Assembly: GCA_037576215.1 (NCBI GenBank)
Contig: JBANDB010000001.1
Span: forward strand, 7,750,001-7,814,000
DNA from: Armillaria gallica
Lineage: Eukaryota > Basidiomycota > Agaricomycetes > Agaricales > Physalacriaceae
Direction: 5' to 3'
DNA: 64,000 bases
Position numbers and translations under genes: made by a program. This document shows positions 23,880-36,711 of the stretch, in pieces. How positions within the stretch are numbered: the first letter of the stretch is position 1; each line of letters begins with the position of its first letter. A model generated the notes under the pieces. That model made no database searches and had not been told where the DNA came from. It saw only the letters and a program-made list of their open reading frames with translations.

Positions 23880-26800
23880 ACATGACTTCTAATGATATGA
23901 ACAATACACAGCCTACGTGCCACTTACCGACTTCTACTACATGCCCAGTTACAGAATCAGCAAACCGATACAATGTCCTTTGGGATATGGACTTGACTGA
24001 TGATTTTGATAGATCGTCCGATGACTCAAGCACCTCAGAAGAGGCCGAACAAGGGACAGAGAGTCCTTATGAGCACACTGAAGTGGGGAAAACCCCAGCA
24101 ACATGACTGGCTAAATGACCAGCAAGTAGCTCATCGTGAGTGAAAGCATCAATTGAAAAGGCAACCACCATATCATCACCTATCTTAATGGCAAAGCCCC
24201 AGTTGAGTGGCTCGACCAGAGGAGAATGTGGCACAGGCAACCGAAAGGTGCAGAGCCAGCCTGCTGCACCCGCTCACGGGAGCAGCCCCTCTGGAAAAGT
24301 GCACGAAGTGACGCAGGCCCGACTGGATAGGACAGAGCAAGCGCCCAGCGTGAACTCTGGAAAGGCTGACATGAAGATGGCCACACAAGGGACGAGCAGT
24401 TCCCGAACACCCACTGAGCGACCAGTGGCCACGACCGAACGAGAGGGTCAATTGCAGGGTAAGCACCTCCAGGGTGCAACTGCCCATCATGACGAAGGGA
24501 GACCCAGAACGCTGAAAGAAACGAGGGACCCTGTGGGCCTGGAGGTAACAGATCAGGCCCATAAGACCATTCATTCCACACAGGTCGAGTCCACTGCCCC
24601 TGCACATATTAGCGGCCAAGATCAGGGTGGCACCTCTGGGGAACGCACCTCACATTCCATCACAAAAGACCAGGATGACAAGAAAGCTGAAGGACAGGAA
24701 GCCGCTGGCACCCAGGCAGTAAAGAGGGGGCATCAGGTAACCATGATCGAGGTACCTGATGAAGAAGACAACATGTCCTTCAACAGATGGCTTGCTGCCA
24801 GCAGCCCGACGATTTCCCTGAAGCCTCATGCAATGATGCTTCTGACACCACCAGAATCCCTGACACACACAACAAAGACACTCCCTAATGAGAGGGACAA
24901 GGTGACCTCACCAACGGTAGCTGCGCCCAAAGCGGTCAGTGCAAAGGTTCGAGAGGTCCCTCACTGATGGATGAAACCTTTCGAGGTCGATTGGACGCTA
25001 TGAGCCATCCGCGAAGCACACAGCGACAACGCCGCCCACACCGTCCTGTGTCTCTGGATCCATAAAGACTGAATAGGAGAACTCTCGGATGAGCTACTCC
25101 AGGAACTACGAGAACAGGGCGAAATCACCCATGAATGACTTTATGAACTCTGCGAACCGATCTGCTACATTCTTGGAGCCTCGGGTGATCTCATGGTCCC
25201 TGTTGTCTTGGAACCCTGCACAGGACAAAAGACCTTGAATACGAAAGTGCTGGTTGACAGCAGCTGTATGGGAAGTGCAATCAATCGTGCCTATGTACTT
25301 GAACATGACATTGACATGAAGAAGGCAGTAGTACCAATCCCAGTCTATAATGCAGATGGAACCCGCAACCAAGGCGGAGACATCACCGAGTTTGTAGAAC
25401 TCTGCATAACGATAGGGGTTCACCACGAATGTATCGACCTCACAGTGACCAACCTTGGAAAGAAGGACCTTTATCTTAGGCACAATTGGCTCAAATGCCA
25501 CAACCCAAGCATAAACTGGAAAACTGGGAGCATCATTTTCGGACGCTGCCAGTGCGTCAAGAACCACATCGAACTACCCGACGCAGACCCTGACGATAGA
25601 TGGGACGAAGAGCTCGAGGAAGGTGACACTATCCTTGCCGTCTGAATGGAGGAAGAGCTGATCATCTGCTCAATGCATCATGCAAACGATCTTGCGGCCA
25701 AAGCCAACACTGACAAGCCCAAGAAGACTTTCAAAGAGATGGTACCACCACACTACCACTCCTTCCGCGATCTGTTCTCCAAGGAGAACTTCAATGAACT
25801 TCCCGAACGAAAGCCCTGGGACCATGCTATCAAGCTCATCCCTAACGCAAAGTCGACGTTGGACTGCAAGGTCTACCCCTTGAACCGAAACGAACAGGAA
25901 CAGCTCGACAAGTTCCTCGACAAAAACTTGGAATCTGGCAGAATCCGTCCATCCAAGTCTCCCTTCGCCTCCCCCTTCTTCTTCGTTAAAAAGAAGGATG
26001 GCACCCTGCGACCAGTACAGGACTACTGCAAGCTCAATGAGATGACCATCAAGAATCAATACCCATTGCCACTGATCTCTGAACTCATTGACAAGCTGCG
26101 CGGTGCCAAGTACTTCACGAAACTCAATGTTCATTGGGGATACAACAACGTCCGGATCAAGGAAGGGGACGAGGAAAAGACTGCCGTCCACACGAATCGA
26201 GGGCTCTTCAAGTTGACCATCATGTTCTTTGGGCTCACAAATTCGCCCGCGACATTCCAGTGGATGATGAACAACATCTTTAAAGACCTGATTGCTGAAG
26301 GCAAGGTTACCATCTACCTGGATGATATTCTGATCTTCTCCAAGGACTTGGGGGAGCACTGACAGATCATAAAGTGTGTTCTTCAACAGCTCTGCAAAAA
26401 TAAGCTCTTCCTCAAAGTAGAGAAGTGCGAATTCGAAGTCCTTGAAACAGAGTACCTCGGTGTGATCATCAGCCAAGACTCCATCTGAATGGACCCAGTC
26501 AAGATCGCAGGAATTGTGGAATGGCCGACGCCCTGGCAAAAGAAGGAACTCCAGTTGTTCCTCAGATTCATGAACTTCTACCAGAAGTTCATCAAGATGT
26601 ATTCCAAGGTCGTTCGCCTGCTGACACAACTCACAGGCAACACAGAATGGAAATGGGGGGATGCCCAGGAAAAGGCATTTGAGGAATTGAAACGACACAT
26701 GGCTGAGGATGTTATCCTCGCCATTCCGAATGACGATGATCCCTTCCAGGTTGAAGCCAATGCCAGCAAAGGAGCAGTCAGCGCTGTTCTTAGTCAACAA

Positions 26801-28782
26801 CAGAACAGAGTATGGTGACCGGTGGCCTTCATGTCGAAGTCCCTTAGTGCCACAGAAAGAAACTACGAAATCTATGACAAGGAGCTGCTCACGATCATGC
26901 TCGTGCTCTCAGAGTGGCGCCACTATCTCATGGGCGCCGCCAAAGATGTAGAAATCTGGACGGATCATCAGAACCTCCAGTATTTCTGACTCCTGCAGAA
27001 GCTGAACTGATGACAGGCCCGCTGGGTCACCGAGCTTGCAGAATACCACTTCGTATTACGACACAAGCCCAGCTCACTCAACAAGAAGGCGGACCTTCTC
27101 TCTCGATGAGGTGACCACAACCAAGGGCATGACGACAACCAGGACATTGTCGTCCTCCAACCCACTCACTTCTGCGCCCTTATAATGCCTACAACCTCGG
27201 AAGTGTGTCAACGAATCAAAGAAGCAACCCGACAAGAAGACCTATGGGACGAGGGTATCGCCACATCCCTTAACCATGAACAAGGGATATCCTGAAAGGA
27301 CGGAATCCTGTATTACGACAACCAAGTCTACGTACCCCACAAGAAGACGCTATGGGGCAAAATCATCTCCCAGTACCATCACCACATCACCACTGGGCAC
27401 CCAGGAATCGAGAAGACAAAGGAGCTAGTGCTCCGTGATTACTGGTGGCCAAAGATGAAGAAGGACATCAAAGCCTATGTCAAGGGCTGCGAAACCTGCC
27501 AACGCACGAAGTCAAGCAACCAAGCCAAGGCTACTCCACTCCACCTGAATGAAGTCCCCATCGGCCCATGGACACACATATCGGTCAACATGATCATGGG
27601 ACTACCCGACTCCAATGGACACAACGCGATCCTCATGATTGTCGACCAATTCTCGAAGGCAATCATCCCTGTCACCTGCAACATGGAGCTGTCAGCAGAA
27701 GGGTGGGCCCAAATTCTACAAGACCATGTCTATACACACCACGGTATGCCACAAGTAGTCATATCTGATCGTGGCCCACAATTCATCTCCAAGTTCATGA
27801 AGGAGCTATACCAAATGCTCGACATCATGCCTAACACATCCACCACATTCCACCCACAGATTGATGGACAGATGGAACGAGTCAACCAAGAAATCGAAAA
27901 GTACCTTCAAATCTTTGTTAATCACCGACAGACCGATTGGAGCAACTGGCTGCCCCTCGCAGAGTTTGCCCATAACAACAGGATTCACAGCACAACCGGC
28001 AAAAGCCCATTCATGGTACTCTATGGATGAAATCCTTGAATCCTACCTGACTCTCAATGATCATCACCATTCTCAAACCCCACTGCCGAAGACTTCACCA
28101 AGAGCATGATTGCAATCCACACTGAAACACAGAAAGCTCTCGAGAAAGCCGCTGGAAAGATGAAAGCCCAATAAGACAAGAAGAAACATGCTGCACACCC
28201 CTACAAGATAGGTGACCATGTATGGCTTGATGCCACAAACCTCCACCTTCCCCGACCAAAGAAGAAGCTCAACAACAAACGCGTCGGCCCCTTCTTGATA
28301 CTCAACAAAGCGGGCGCCAGCATGTACAAGCTCAAGTTGCTGCCTCACTGGAAGATTCATCCCCCCTTCAACGAGAAGCTACTGACCCCATACACGCCGC
28401 CGGCATTCCCCAACCAAGAACTGCCACCACCTCCTCCTCCTGATCTCATCAAAGATGAGGAAGAATATGAAGTCGAGGAAGTTCTTGACTCCTGACCACG
28501 CCAGGTCTAAGGACGACGAGGACAGAAGTCCAGAACTGTCACAGACTACTTCATCAAATGGAAGGGCTGGACACGAGAACATAATTCATGGGTATGGGAA
28601 GAAGACATGGAGCACGCCCAAGAAGCGATTGAAGAATATGAGAACCGAGTCAGCCATGCACGACTGGTCAAAGTATCCAAAATCATAACAAGCGACGACA
28701 ACCTCAATAATGGCTATGGAGGCGACTCTACAGGAATATACGAAAATCCCCCAGACTTCCAAAACAATTGGAGCAGACCTTA
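23880..28782 (+). pseudogene. Gypsy pol: protease, RT, RNase H, integrase, chromodomain; many point stops
   Basis: One reading frame is maintained from about 24140 to the TAA at about 28780. Protease: LVDSS near 25253, where families have DSG. RT: PSKSPFASPFFFVKKKDGTLRPVQDY (about 25948-26025), TKLNVHWGYNN at 26117 (family Asp is Asn) and YLDDIL (about 26315). RNase H: about 26700-27000. Integrase: zinc module HHHITTGHPG ... CETCQRT, ISVNMIMGLP with Asn at 27587 for the first catalytic Asp, SDRGPQF, and QMERVNQEIEKYL with the Glu kept. Chromodomain: YFIKWKGWTREHNSW ... (about 28535-28650). In-frame stops from 25193 on: TGA at 25643, 26360, 26486, 26816, 26987, 27008, 27107, 27293, 28028, 28037 and 28493; TAA at 28172 and 28508. 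Several fall where relatives have Arg. No frameshift was seen. Confidence 0.88.
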
Positions 28783-28818
28783 ATAGCAGTCGGGATGCCT
28801 GCCTTAATGAGGGGGTAA

Positions 28819-29188
28819 TGTTACGATTTTTCAATTTTTCCTTATCTTATCTTATCTCAGCACGACATGTGGACACTGGCATTAAGTCGTATGACTTCAG
28901 CATTTCTACTGCAACACCTGGTAACGGGCAGACTTCCATACAACGCTTGATAGATTGACAGAACTATTATTAGCATGACAGAACAATATATAAGTAGCGT
29001 AGCTCTCAGCTTTGTACCCTATCTTTGAGCTAAGTTTAATCTTATGGACTTCACTCTACCTGCTCACCAAGAGTCTAAGTGTTATACCGCCTCGCTGTAG
29101 CAAACACCATGGTTCCATTGTCCTGCCCAAAGTGAGAGGCAGTGCTCATTGGTCGCCTTGTTTGTTATTCCCAAGTCTGTCCATAACA
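28819..29188 (+). repeat. 3' LTR of the Gypsy element
   Basis: 370 bp, TGTTACGATT...CCATAACA, preceded by a purine-rich GAGGGGG that fits a polypurine tract. Differs from the 5' LTR by about 14 transitions and 2 transversions. Confidence 0.9.
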
Positions 29189-32100
29189 GATTGTCTTCAG
29201 CATCTTCTGATAACCTCCCCCTCTATTTGCTGTGATCAATCACCACATCCAGGTCCTGATCCTAATATTGAACTTCCACATTTTAATATACCACCTGAGA
29301 CTCATATCTCATCTCAGTTAGATCATCCACATAAACATCCCATGCCTGTAGTACCAGCTCTTCCTGTTTTTTCCACCAGAGGTCGATGTTGTAGACAGTT
29401 ACATGGTGGTGCTCCTGAAGGACAGCCATCTGCATTTGATAGTACCTCTGTTCCACAGCTTCCTGTAGGTCCACAAGGCCATGGACGTGGGGGTGGTTGA
29501 GGACATAGGCAAGGGAGAGCTATTGAAATTCATCCTCCATGCACTGAGCCACCATAAAATATTGACCGAACAACTTCTGCTGAGCATTGCGAGCAATCAC
29601 CATCACCTATAAGAGAGTCACCAGCATTACCTTCACCACCTCTACAGCCACCATTACCATTACCACATCAGCATCAACCACCACATACTATTCCTGTACA
29701 ACTTCCTCTGGCAAGACGTCCATATGCTGAAGTGCACTCTCAGCATAATATTGGAAGTAGAAAGTATGTTTGTGAACATTGTGGGGCATTATATTGGCAT
29801 GACAAACGACTTAAGAGTAAGTCAAGAGTTACACTACAATTTGCAATGTGCTGTCTATAAGGGCAGGTTAAATTACCTCACCTTCTTCCTGCTCCTGCCA
29901 TTCTTCAAAATCTTCTTTGTGGCAACAATCCATTGTCAAAAGCCTTCTTACAAGATATCAGGCAGTACAATGCAGCATTGGCATTTACATCTTTAGCTGT
30001 AAAAGTTGATGAGGCAATTACCAGTTCTTCAGGACCATACTGCTTCCATGTATCTGGTGAGCTTCATCACCAGATGGGATCCCTGCTGCCTGAGGAAGAA
30101 GGGAAATTGTCTTATGCACAGCTGTACATACATGATCCAGCAGAGGCATTGAGTATGCACAATTGTTGCAATCCTAATCTAAATCCAGAAATTATATCCC
30201 AATTACAGGATTTAATGCAGGATGTAAATCCATATGTTGCTTTATATCGACATGCATATCTCATTATGAAAAACAAACCCTGTGAAGAGTATCCAAATAT
30301 TGAAGTGCAATTGCATGTGGGTGATGGAACTGATGGGCAATGATATAATCTTCCAACAGTAGATGAGTTGGCTGCTATTGTTCCTGGAGATGGATCTGAG
30401 CCTGTTAAGAATGATCAAGATATTGTTTTATGTATGCATGATCATTCTCTCAAGCGCATTAGCCAACTTCATCCAAGTTATCAACCTCTTTATTATATTC
30501 TCCTTTTTCCATATAGAGAATTGGAAATATACATATGCTCCTGGAAGAAACTGAAACAAGTGAATGTAAAGAACATAAAAAGATTACTCAGCATATGTAT
30601 TACACTTATTGCCTACAGGACTGTCCAATATTTGAACCAAATGCACCATTGTATAGAGGAGGATGGCTGTACCAACAATATATTGTGGATACATGGGCCT
30701 CCATTGAACAAAGTAATCTCAACTGGGTTCGAAACAATCAGAAAATTATTTGTGCAGATGTGTATAAAGGATTGGTTGATGCAACAACCAATGCAGATGG
30801 ATTGAAAAACTCTGGCCAGCATATTGTCTTACCATCATCACACACTGGAAGTCCACATGCAATGTACCAGCTGTACCAAGACTCTATGGCAATCTGTAGA
30901 GCCTTACAGAAGCCAGATATCTTTCTTACAATGACAGCAAACCCACAGTGGCCAGAAATTGTAGAAGCTCTGAAGTGTACAGATGAACCAGATCAGAAGG
31001 TGGAGGATCGACCAGATATTGTAGCCAAGGTTTTCCAGTTGAAGAAGGAGGCCTTACTGGAAGAAATCAAGAAGGGTGGAATATTTGAAAAAGTCAGAGC
31101 TATGGTGCATACTATTGAATTTCAGAAGTGTGGACTCCCTCATATGCATCTTCTGATTTTTCTGGATCCTGAAGACAAGATTCGCACACCTGCTGATGCT
31201 GATTCAGTCTCATGTGCTCAGATTCCTGATCCTGTTACTCAACAAATTCTTTATGAGATTATCACCAGATCCATGGTCCATGGTCCATGTGATCATTACT
31301 GCAAGAAGCCTGATGGTCACTGTTCAAAAAACTTTCCAAAAGACTTCAATGAGCACACTGAATTCACCACTGATGGATATCCCAATTTGGCATGTCCTAA
31401 CAATGGTTGTGAGTATGTTAAAATGTGTGGTCAAACCTGTACTGTCTATACCAACCATGATATTGTCCCATACAATCCTTATCTCAGTGCAAAATATAAC
31501 TGTCACATCAATGTGGAGGTTTGTGTTTCTGTCAAGGCCATCAAATATATCTATAAATACATCTACAAGAGCCATGACAGGACTACATTAGAGGTTCAGG
31601 ATTATGATGAGATTAAGGAGTTTTTGGATGCATGCTCATTTCTGCTATTGAATCATGCTGGAGGATCTTTTCATTTCGGCTACATCAGGAGGAGCCAAAT
31701 GTTGTCCGTCTTCAGGTCCATCTCCCTGATGAACAGCTTATCACATATGATGAGAATGACAGTCCAGAAGAGGTGTTAGCAGCTGCAGAGGCAAAGACAA
31801 CTACTCTGTTACAATGGTTTGAGCTCAATAAGAGGGATCCAAATGCATGCCAATATCTATATCAGGAGACTCCTGCTTACTATACCTGGAACAAGAGAAA
31901 ATGAAATCTATGTCAAAAATATACTACTATTGGCATTACTATTGGCCAAATGTATCAAGCTGCCCCCTCATCTGGTGAACAATTCTATTTGTGGCTTCTT
32001 TTGACTGCTGTTGCTGGTGCTCAATCCTTTCAACACTTATGCACTGTCAACAATGTGGAGTGTGCTACTTTCAAGGAGGCATGCATTGCTATGGGATTGC

Positions 32101-32552
32101 TGGAAAATGATAATGAATGGAGACAGTGCTTACAGGAGGCAGCTATTATGCAGCCAGGAGCACAATTGTGATCACTATTTGTGACCCTTCTTCTCTTCTG
32201 CCAGCCAGCAAAGCCAGATGAGCTGTGGGAGGAATTCAAGGAGAACATTTGTGATGATTTGGCACATAAGCTTCGCCAATGTGATGTTCCAAATCCAACA
32301 GATGCTCAGCTCTATGATTTTGGTCTCATCTTATCAATAAGCTTCTTCAATCTCATGGTCATTGTCTCTCTGAGTGGACTGAGATGCCAGACACCATCAT
32401 GGACTGGGCTGCTTATGAAGATAATCCTGTTCTGGCTGCACAGCTGGCCTATGATATCCCATCTCTGCAGCAATTAGTTGCTAACAATCTTCAAACATTC
32501 AATGAAGAGCAAAAGACTGCTTATAATATTGTGTTTGACTCTGCTATAAATG
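29189..32552 (+). pseudogene. Helitron Rep (HUH endonuclease) with truncated helicase
   Basis: Rolling-circle transposase remnant. Pieces in order: a Pro/His/Gln-rich start; a Cys-rich CEHCGALYWHDKRLK (about 29770); LPHLLPAPAILQ and SKAFLQDIRQYNAALAF (about 29935-29985); GELHHQMGSLLPEEE; YNLPTVDELAAIVPGDG (after a TGA at about 30341); a frameshift near 30530; LPSSHTGSPHAMYQLYQDSM and TMTANPQWPEI; the HUH motif CGLPHMHLLIFLD (about 31129-31167); and the tyrosine helix KAIKYIYKYIYKS (about 31533-31571). Further shifts lie near 31640 and 32330, with a TGA near 32169. It stops where the helicase Walker A would follow. The layout matches fungal Helitron transposases of roughly 1500 residues; here the last third is gone. 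Confidence 0.85.
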
Positions 32553-33376
32553 AACAATGATGGGCCTGAGACTTCCATGACAATGGTAACACCAACTCGG
32601 AATGAGATTGGTTAATTAATGTAATAGCATGGCAATCAAGGCGATTGTGTGTGTGAGTGGGTTTGGGACACCTCCATGCAGTAAATCAATTCCTCTATAC
32701 ACAAGAATACACTGTGACTTTAAGTCTGCAAAGTAGTACTGCTTGGTAGTCGAGTACTAGATGCTATGGCTTTAAGCCAGTAGGGTTCTCTCAAAGTGAG
32801 AGGGAACGGAAACGGGTATAACGTGAATACCATGAATCCGTATGAGAAAACACGAGATGAGACTAGAAAACGTTGCTTGATGGTAATCTGAGTGTGGTGA
32901 ACAATGGAGGATAGACTAAACAGTCAACAATAGTCTATGAGTGAGCGAGGTGATGAGAAAACATGGGTGGAGACGACATGTGGTGAGAGAAAATGTTGAA
33001 CTATGAAAACTGCCAATGATACTGGTCTTATACGATGTGATGGTGCTGAGTCGATGTTGAAACTGGTCTGGTACTGAAACAATCCTATCCTATGTCAAAC
33101 TAACCTTCAAGTCCACTTGAGGGACTGATACTATACAAAAACTGGCTGAAACTGATCCTAAGTCTGCTCTGAGACTACCCAAGTGGGCAACGATAACAAT
33201 GGTGAAAGGGAAACTGTAAAAACTCCAATGGTGCAAAAGTGAAATGATGACGGCCTATAAAAGATAATGGGGACGAGGTATGGCATGGCGATCATGTATT
33301 GGCACAAAGTGAGCATGTACCAATAGTGTTAAGAGCGAAGCGCACATAGCAAAGGACTCTTCACAGTTAAAAACTG
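32553..33376 (-). repeat. Inverted copy of the Gypsy leader segment
   Basis: Reverse complement of about 19818-20645. It begins exactly where the Helitron helicase frame breaks off. Many differences are CG versus CA/TG (for example CCGTGGCAACGG versus CCATGACAATGG), so this copy is more CpG-decayed than the one inside the element. No LTR adjoins it. Confidence 0.7.
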
Positions 33377-36300
33377 TTGTCACGCCCGCAGTGTGTCTAA
33401 GGGTGTAATTTTGCAAAAATGTCATACCTTACACATTAGCAATGCAGAGGCATCATGATGACACACTCTGAAAGCATTTACATGTGTAATTTTGCAATTT
33501 GTACAAATAAGTACAGGCTACAATGTTCAGATACTAAGGCACTAAGAAACACAACAGAGCGCAATGTTCATCATGCCAGTAATAAGATTACCTGAGTAAA
33601 GCTGGGTGGAGTGCATGACTTAACCTAAGAACAGTACTAGAAAGGCTGCCCTAGGTATGAAGTCCCAGTGCTTGACACTAAGTGCTCTGACAGGGCATAA
33701 TACATGTGTGCTAAGAATAGAGCATGACATGCTTGTGAGATAATTAAGACTTCACGCAACATTGATCTATGACGTGCAAGGCCCGGGAGATCTGGAGCTT
33801 AGCAATATAGACCTTGTGATGTCAGAACTCGAGTAAATCCGAAGTATCTGACTTCAGCCAATGCGTGTGAGGCCTAGACGAGGAGCTCGTTGCCTTCACT
33901 ACTGAAGATTTCCTAAAAGAGAATATAATGAAGCTAAATAAGAGTTGCGCGCTAGGCTGCCACTCTGAGGAGATAGCAACCAATGTCAGTACACGTGTAA
34001 TAGCGCTGTTAACCGACATCGCAACACTCAGAGACAGGACCTGGCCCCGAACCAGACTCCTGAGTCAGCGCCAAGCTATGGCGTGATAATGGTGACATGT
34101 GTGGGATGCAGGCGAAGGAGCTTGGCAACCTAAATGATACTAAATATGGTACTGCTAATTTGTAGGACGTAGAATAGATAAATAGCGCAGTGTAATTGTA
34201 GTGTACAAGTTTCAGACCCCCGTTGTAGTCCTGCGCAAGCCTCCAGCTTGATGCCATAGCTTCAGGACTAGTTTGTAACTTCGAGCGAGAGAATATACCT
34301 AGAATTGAGATCATATTGAGTGAACTGAGTTGCGCATGAGGCATAGAAAGCTAACGTGGCACTTGTGTGATTGTTAATTGGTTAGGTGACTTGTGCTCTG
34401 ACCTGAGAAGAAGAGTTGAGTGTCATTGAGGACACGCTCTTGTGCTTTGAGGGTTTCATGTGATGCAAGGCACTACAGGTGGCAGAGGTTCAAATCCTTT
34501 GGCTTGATTAGTGCTCACTTGAGGGTGTATATTTCCCAAATGGCATAGGTTCAAACCCTGTGGCTTGTGGACGGGGTTTTATAAGGTTTCTGTGTCTCTG
34601 GATTGCATAGGTTAGAACCCTGTGGATCTACAATCAGTTTGGAAGCTCGAGCGCATAGGTTTGAATCCTGTGGCTTTAGTGGAAGGTTTTGTGAAGTGTT
34701 TCTGCTTGGAGCATGAAGCTTTGAGTCATGTACTGTGTGTTTTGAGTTGTTTGAGGTCATTCCGTGTGTCGCTCTAGACTTTGTGAGGGTGTTGTGTACG
34801 TCTCTTGATGTTGCATGTATTGTACTACACCTTGCCTTGAGGCCCAGCGACAACTGTCACTCCTCTTGTTATTAAAAGCCTTTGGACTTAGAGAAATCTA
34901 GATACTTGACACGCGCTATCACTGTACTTGCGTATCTTATATTTTGAGAGTTTGGTTCTTGTGTTTCTATCTGCTTCTATCGCATCAGAATCCCCCAACA
35001 AACTTGAGGGTTTGTGTGTGTAGTGTTGGGTGTGGGTGTGATCAGTGTCTTCGATGCGGTTGCATTTCTAGCTTGCGCACACAGAGTCTCTTCAACGAGC
35101 AGGCTGACAGAGCAAGTGGCATGCAAAGAAGCAAGGTCACTGAGGTAGAGAGCTCTATAATAGAAAAAGAAGCAATGGAATTAAAACATAAGGACTTCGT
35201 CGTTGCACTGTACCTTATGGGCATGCATGGCAACAAGGCCAAAGGGCAAGCTAGATTGCCAAACCACCTGTTTGCAATAGAGGACTCAGCTGGAGTGGGA
35301 TGCGCTTGTATGCGGGCTGAGGCTAATTTAGATAACAATGTGTCTGTAATCTATGATGCATGGTCCCTGGAGATCTGGAAAAATGATATCACGTCAAGAG
35401 AACCCCAGGCATGGCTTAGAAACTGGCTTCGGCCAATGGAAATAGTGAGTGGACTGGAAAGCTGAGACATTGCTTGGTTACCAGGTCTAGAACATGATGC
35501 TGTCACCTTTGGAGCAGACCTGAAAGCCAAATACAAAGAGTGATCGAGGATTAAGTAGCTATTGAGTGCACACTCATGAGCTACTCTGCTGCTAGGGCGA
35601 GTGATGTCAACATCGCTTAGCTCTTTGAGGCTACTAAAAAGAGGAATGAGTGGCATGCTGCCTAGAGCACTGAGCCAACTCGGATGAGGAATACCTGGCC
35701 GAAAAAGAAGTAAATTACTAAAAATCCGTTTGTAACAATCAATCTCCTGTAGTATAAGTAGAGTAGATTTTCATGTATTAAAGCTAAGCTACCTACCCCC
35801 CACATAACATAATAAAGTTTCAGTTTGGATCTGGACTTGTTGTGCTGCGTAAGAGTTAGTGACTTCGAGCCTCAGCTACAATGCAAGTTTAGCGAGCTCA
35901 CAAAGAAATTGAATAAGAGAGAAATTTTGGATACAAACTTCGGTTTACTTGAGATAAGAAAGAGATTCGGAAGCAGTGACACTGCACCTGTCTCGAGAGG
36001 TTTACTTGGTTACATCTGAGAGAGAGCTCTGTTCCTTTTCTGGTTCAGTGTAAGAGAGAGAAGTTGTATTGTGCCGGCCTCTGTGTAGGTCTAGAAGTAG
36101 TTGCAAGGGAATCAGCCAGATTGAGCTGTTCTAGCAGTTGTACGAAGTGTGACAGGTGTGTGCAGTTGGACCTCATGGCATCATTGTTAGGACAAGTGCA
36201 CTGTGTGTGAGGACTTGTGGAGACGGTTTTGAGAGTAATTGAGACTTGAGTGGGAGTGCTGAGGGCCTCCATTGTGACAAGTTTGGAAGTCAGCTTTAGC

Positions 36301-36711
36301 CACTAAGGAAAAGGCGATGTCGCATGCAGATTAGATCTTGCGGTGGGTCGTACTTAGTGAGCTCACTGACCAGATTTGGTCATTCTGCGGGTCTGCATAT
36401 CCATGTGTTTTGTCTTTTGAAATATCCTTTGCCTCGAGGGTTGTGTGGTTCACTGTGCTCTCTTGTAAAAAGCTCTGAAGAGATAAAGAATTTGAGACTA
36501 GCTTGATAATACTACATTGTTGCGCATATCATTCTAGCAAGCTCACTGAGAGAATTTGAGATACTGTTGGCACACAAGTGGAATTAAAGTCCTTGCTCCC
36601 CTCTGCACTTAAGGAGATTGTGTGTGTGTGTGTGTTTTGTGGGATTGAGTTAGGTTTTGTGTGTGTTCACGCTAGGCCGTGCTCAGTTTCATGGGTGCCC
36701 GTCACCAGCCT
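33377..36711. other. Unclassified repeat-rich DNA
   Basis: No supported gene. It contains related GTGTAATTTTGCAA words (about 33408 and 33483), a cluster of four B-box-like repeats (34481-34680), and an open frame without ATG at 34944-35465 (internal ATG at 35119) with no recognisable domain. There is also a GT microsatellite at about 36621-36635 and another T/G-rich tract near 35013. It could include LTR material (TGTCACGCCC at about 33374 and CCCCCAACA at about 34999 would make TG...CA ends), but I cannot pair it with a second LTR. Confidence 0.35.
34481..34680 (+). repeat. Four spaced B-box-like repeats
   Basis: The motif GCATAGGTTYRAAYCCTGTGG occurs at about 34482, 34542, 34604 and 34652, with spacings of about 60, 62 and 48 bp. 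The core GGTTCAAATCC-type sequence resembles a tRNA B box. Unlike the dispersed tRNA-like units elsewhere, these form a short tandem series. Confidence 0.5.

Larger units (their letters stand above)
18531..29188 (+). mobile_element. Chromoviral Ty3/Gypsy LTR retrotransposon, 10.66 kb, degraded
   Basis: Two 370 bp LTRs (TGTTAC...ATAACA) bound a unit with a long leader, gag with a CCHC knuckle, protease, reverse transcriptase, RNase H, integrase and C-terminal chromodomain, in that order, all on the plus strand. It sits inside the coding part of a Helitron. The flanks GGATCA / GATTGT show no clean 5 bp target duplication. LTRs differ at about 16 of 370 positions, nearly all transitions and many at CpG, so age estimated from LTR divergence would be inflated. 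Confidence 0.9.
18028..32552 (+). mobile_element. Rep-encoding Helitron, split by a Gypsy insertion and 3'-truncated
   Basis: 5' end TCTATATATTAAGAGATG at 18028 shares about 100 bp with the non-autonomous copies and begins exactly where copy A ends. The body is interrupted by the Gypsy element at 18531-29188. Coding sequence resumes at 29189 and runs through the HUH Rep domain to the start of the helicase region (..LQTFNEEQKTAYNIVFD, about 32490-32535), where it stops abruptly. The helicase motifs and the 3' terminus are absent; an inverted Gypsy-leader segment follows. Confidence 0.75.

Noticed and set aside
24180..24619. Two minus-strand frames of about 140 codons
   Set aside because: Antisense to the Gypsy region between gag and protease; overlapping in two frames and without motifs, so composition artefacts.
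25670..26800. Long minus-strand open frame of about 376 codons
   Set aside because: It lies exactly antisense to the Gypsy protease/RT region, which has clear RT motifs on the plus strand; the antisense frame has no recognisable domain and is a shadow.
33374..34999. Possible solo LTR with TG...CA ends
   Set aside because: No second copy, no target duplication and no adjacent primer-binding site or polypurine tract that I could identify.
34944..35465. 173-codon open frame in unclassified DNA
   Set aside because: No ATG at its start, no recognisable domain and surrounded by repeat-like DNA; kept only as a note.
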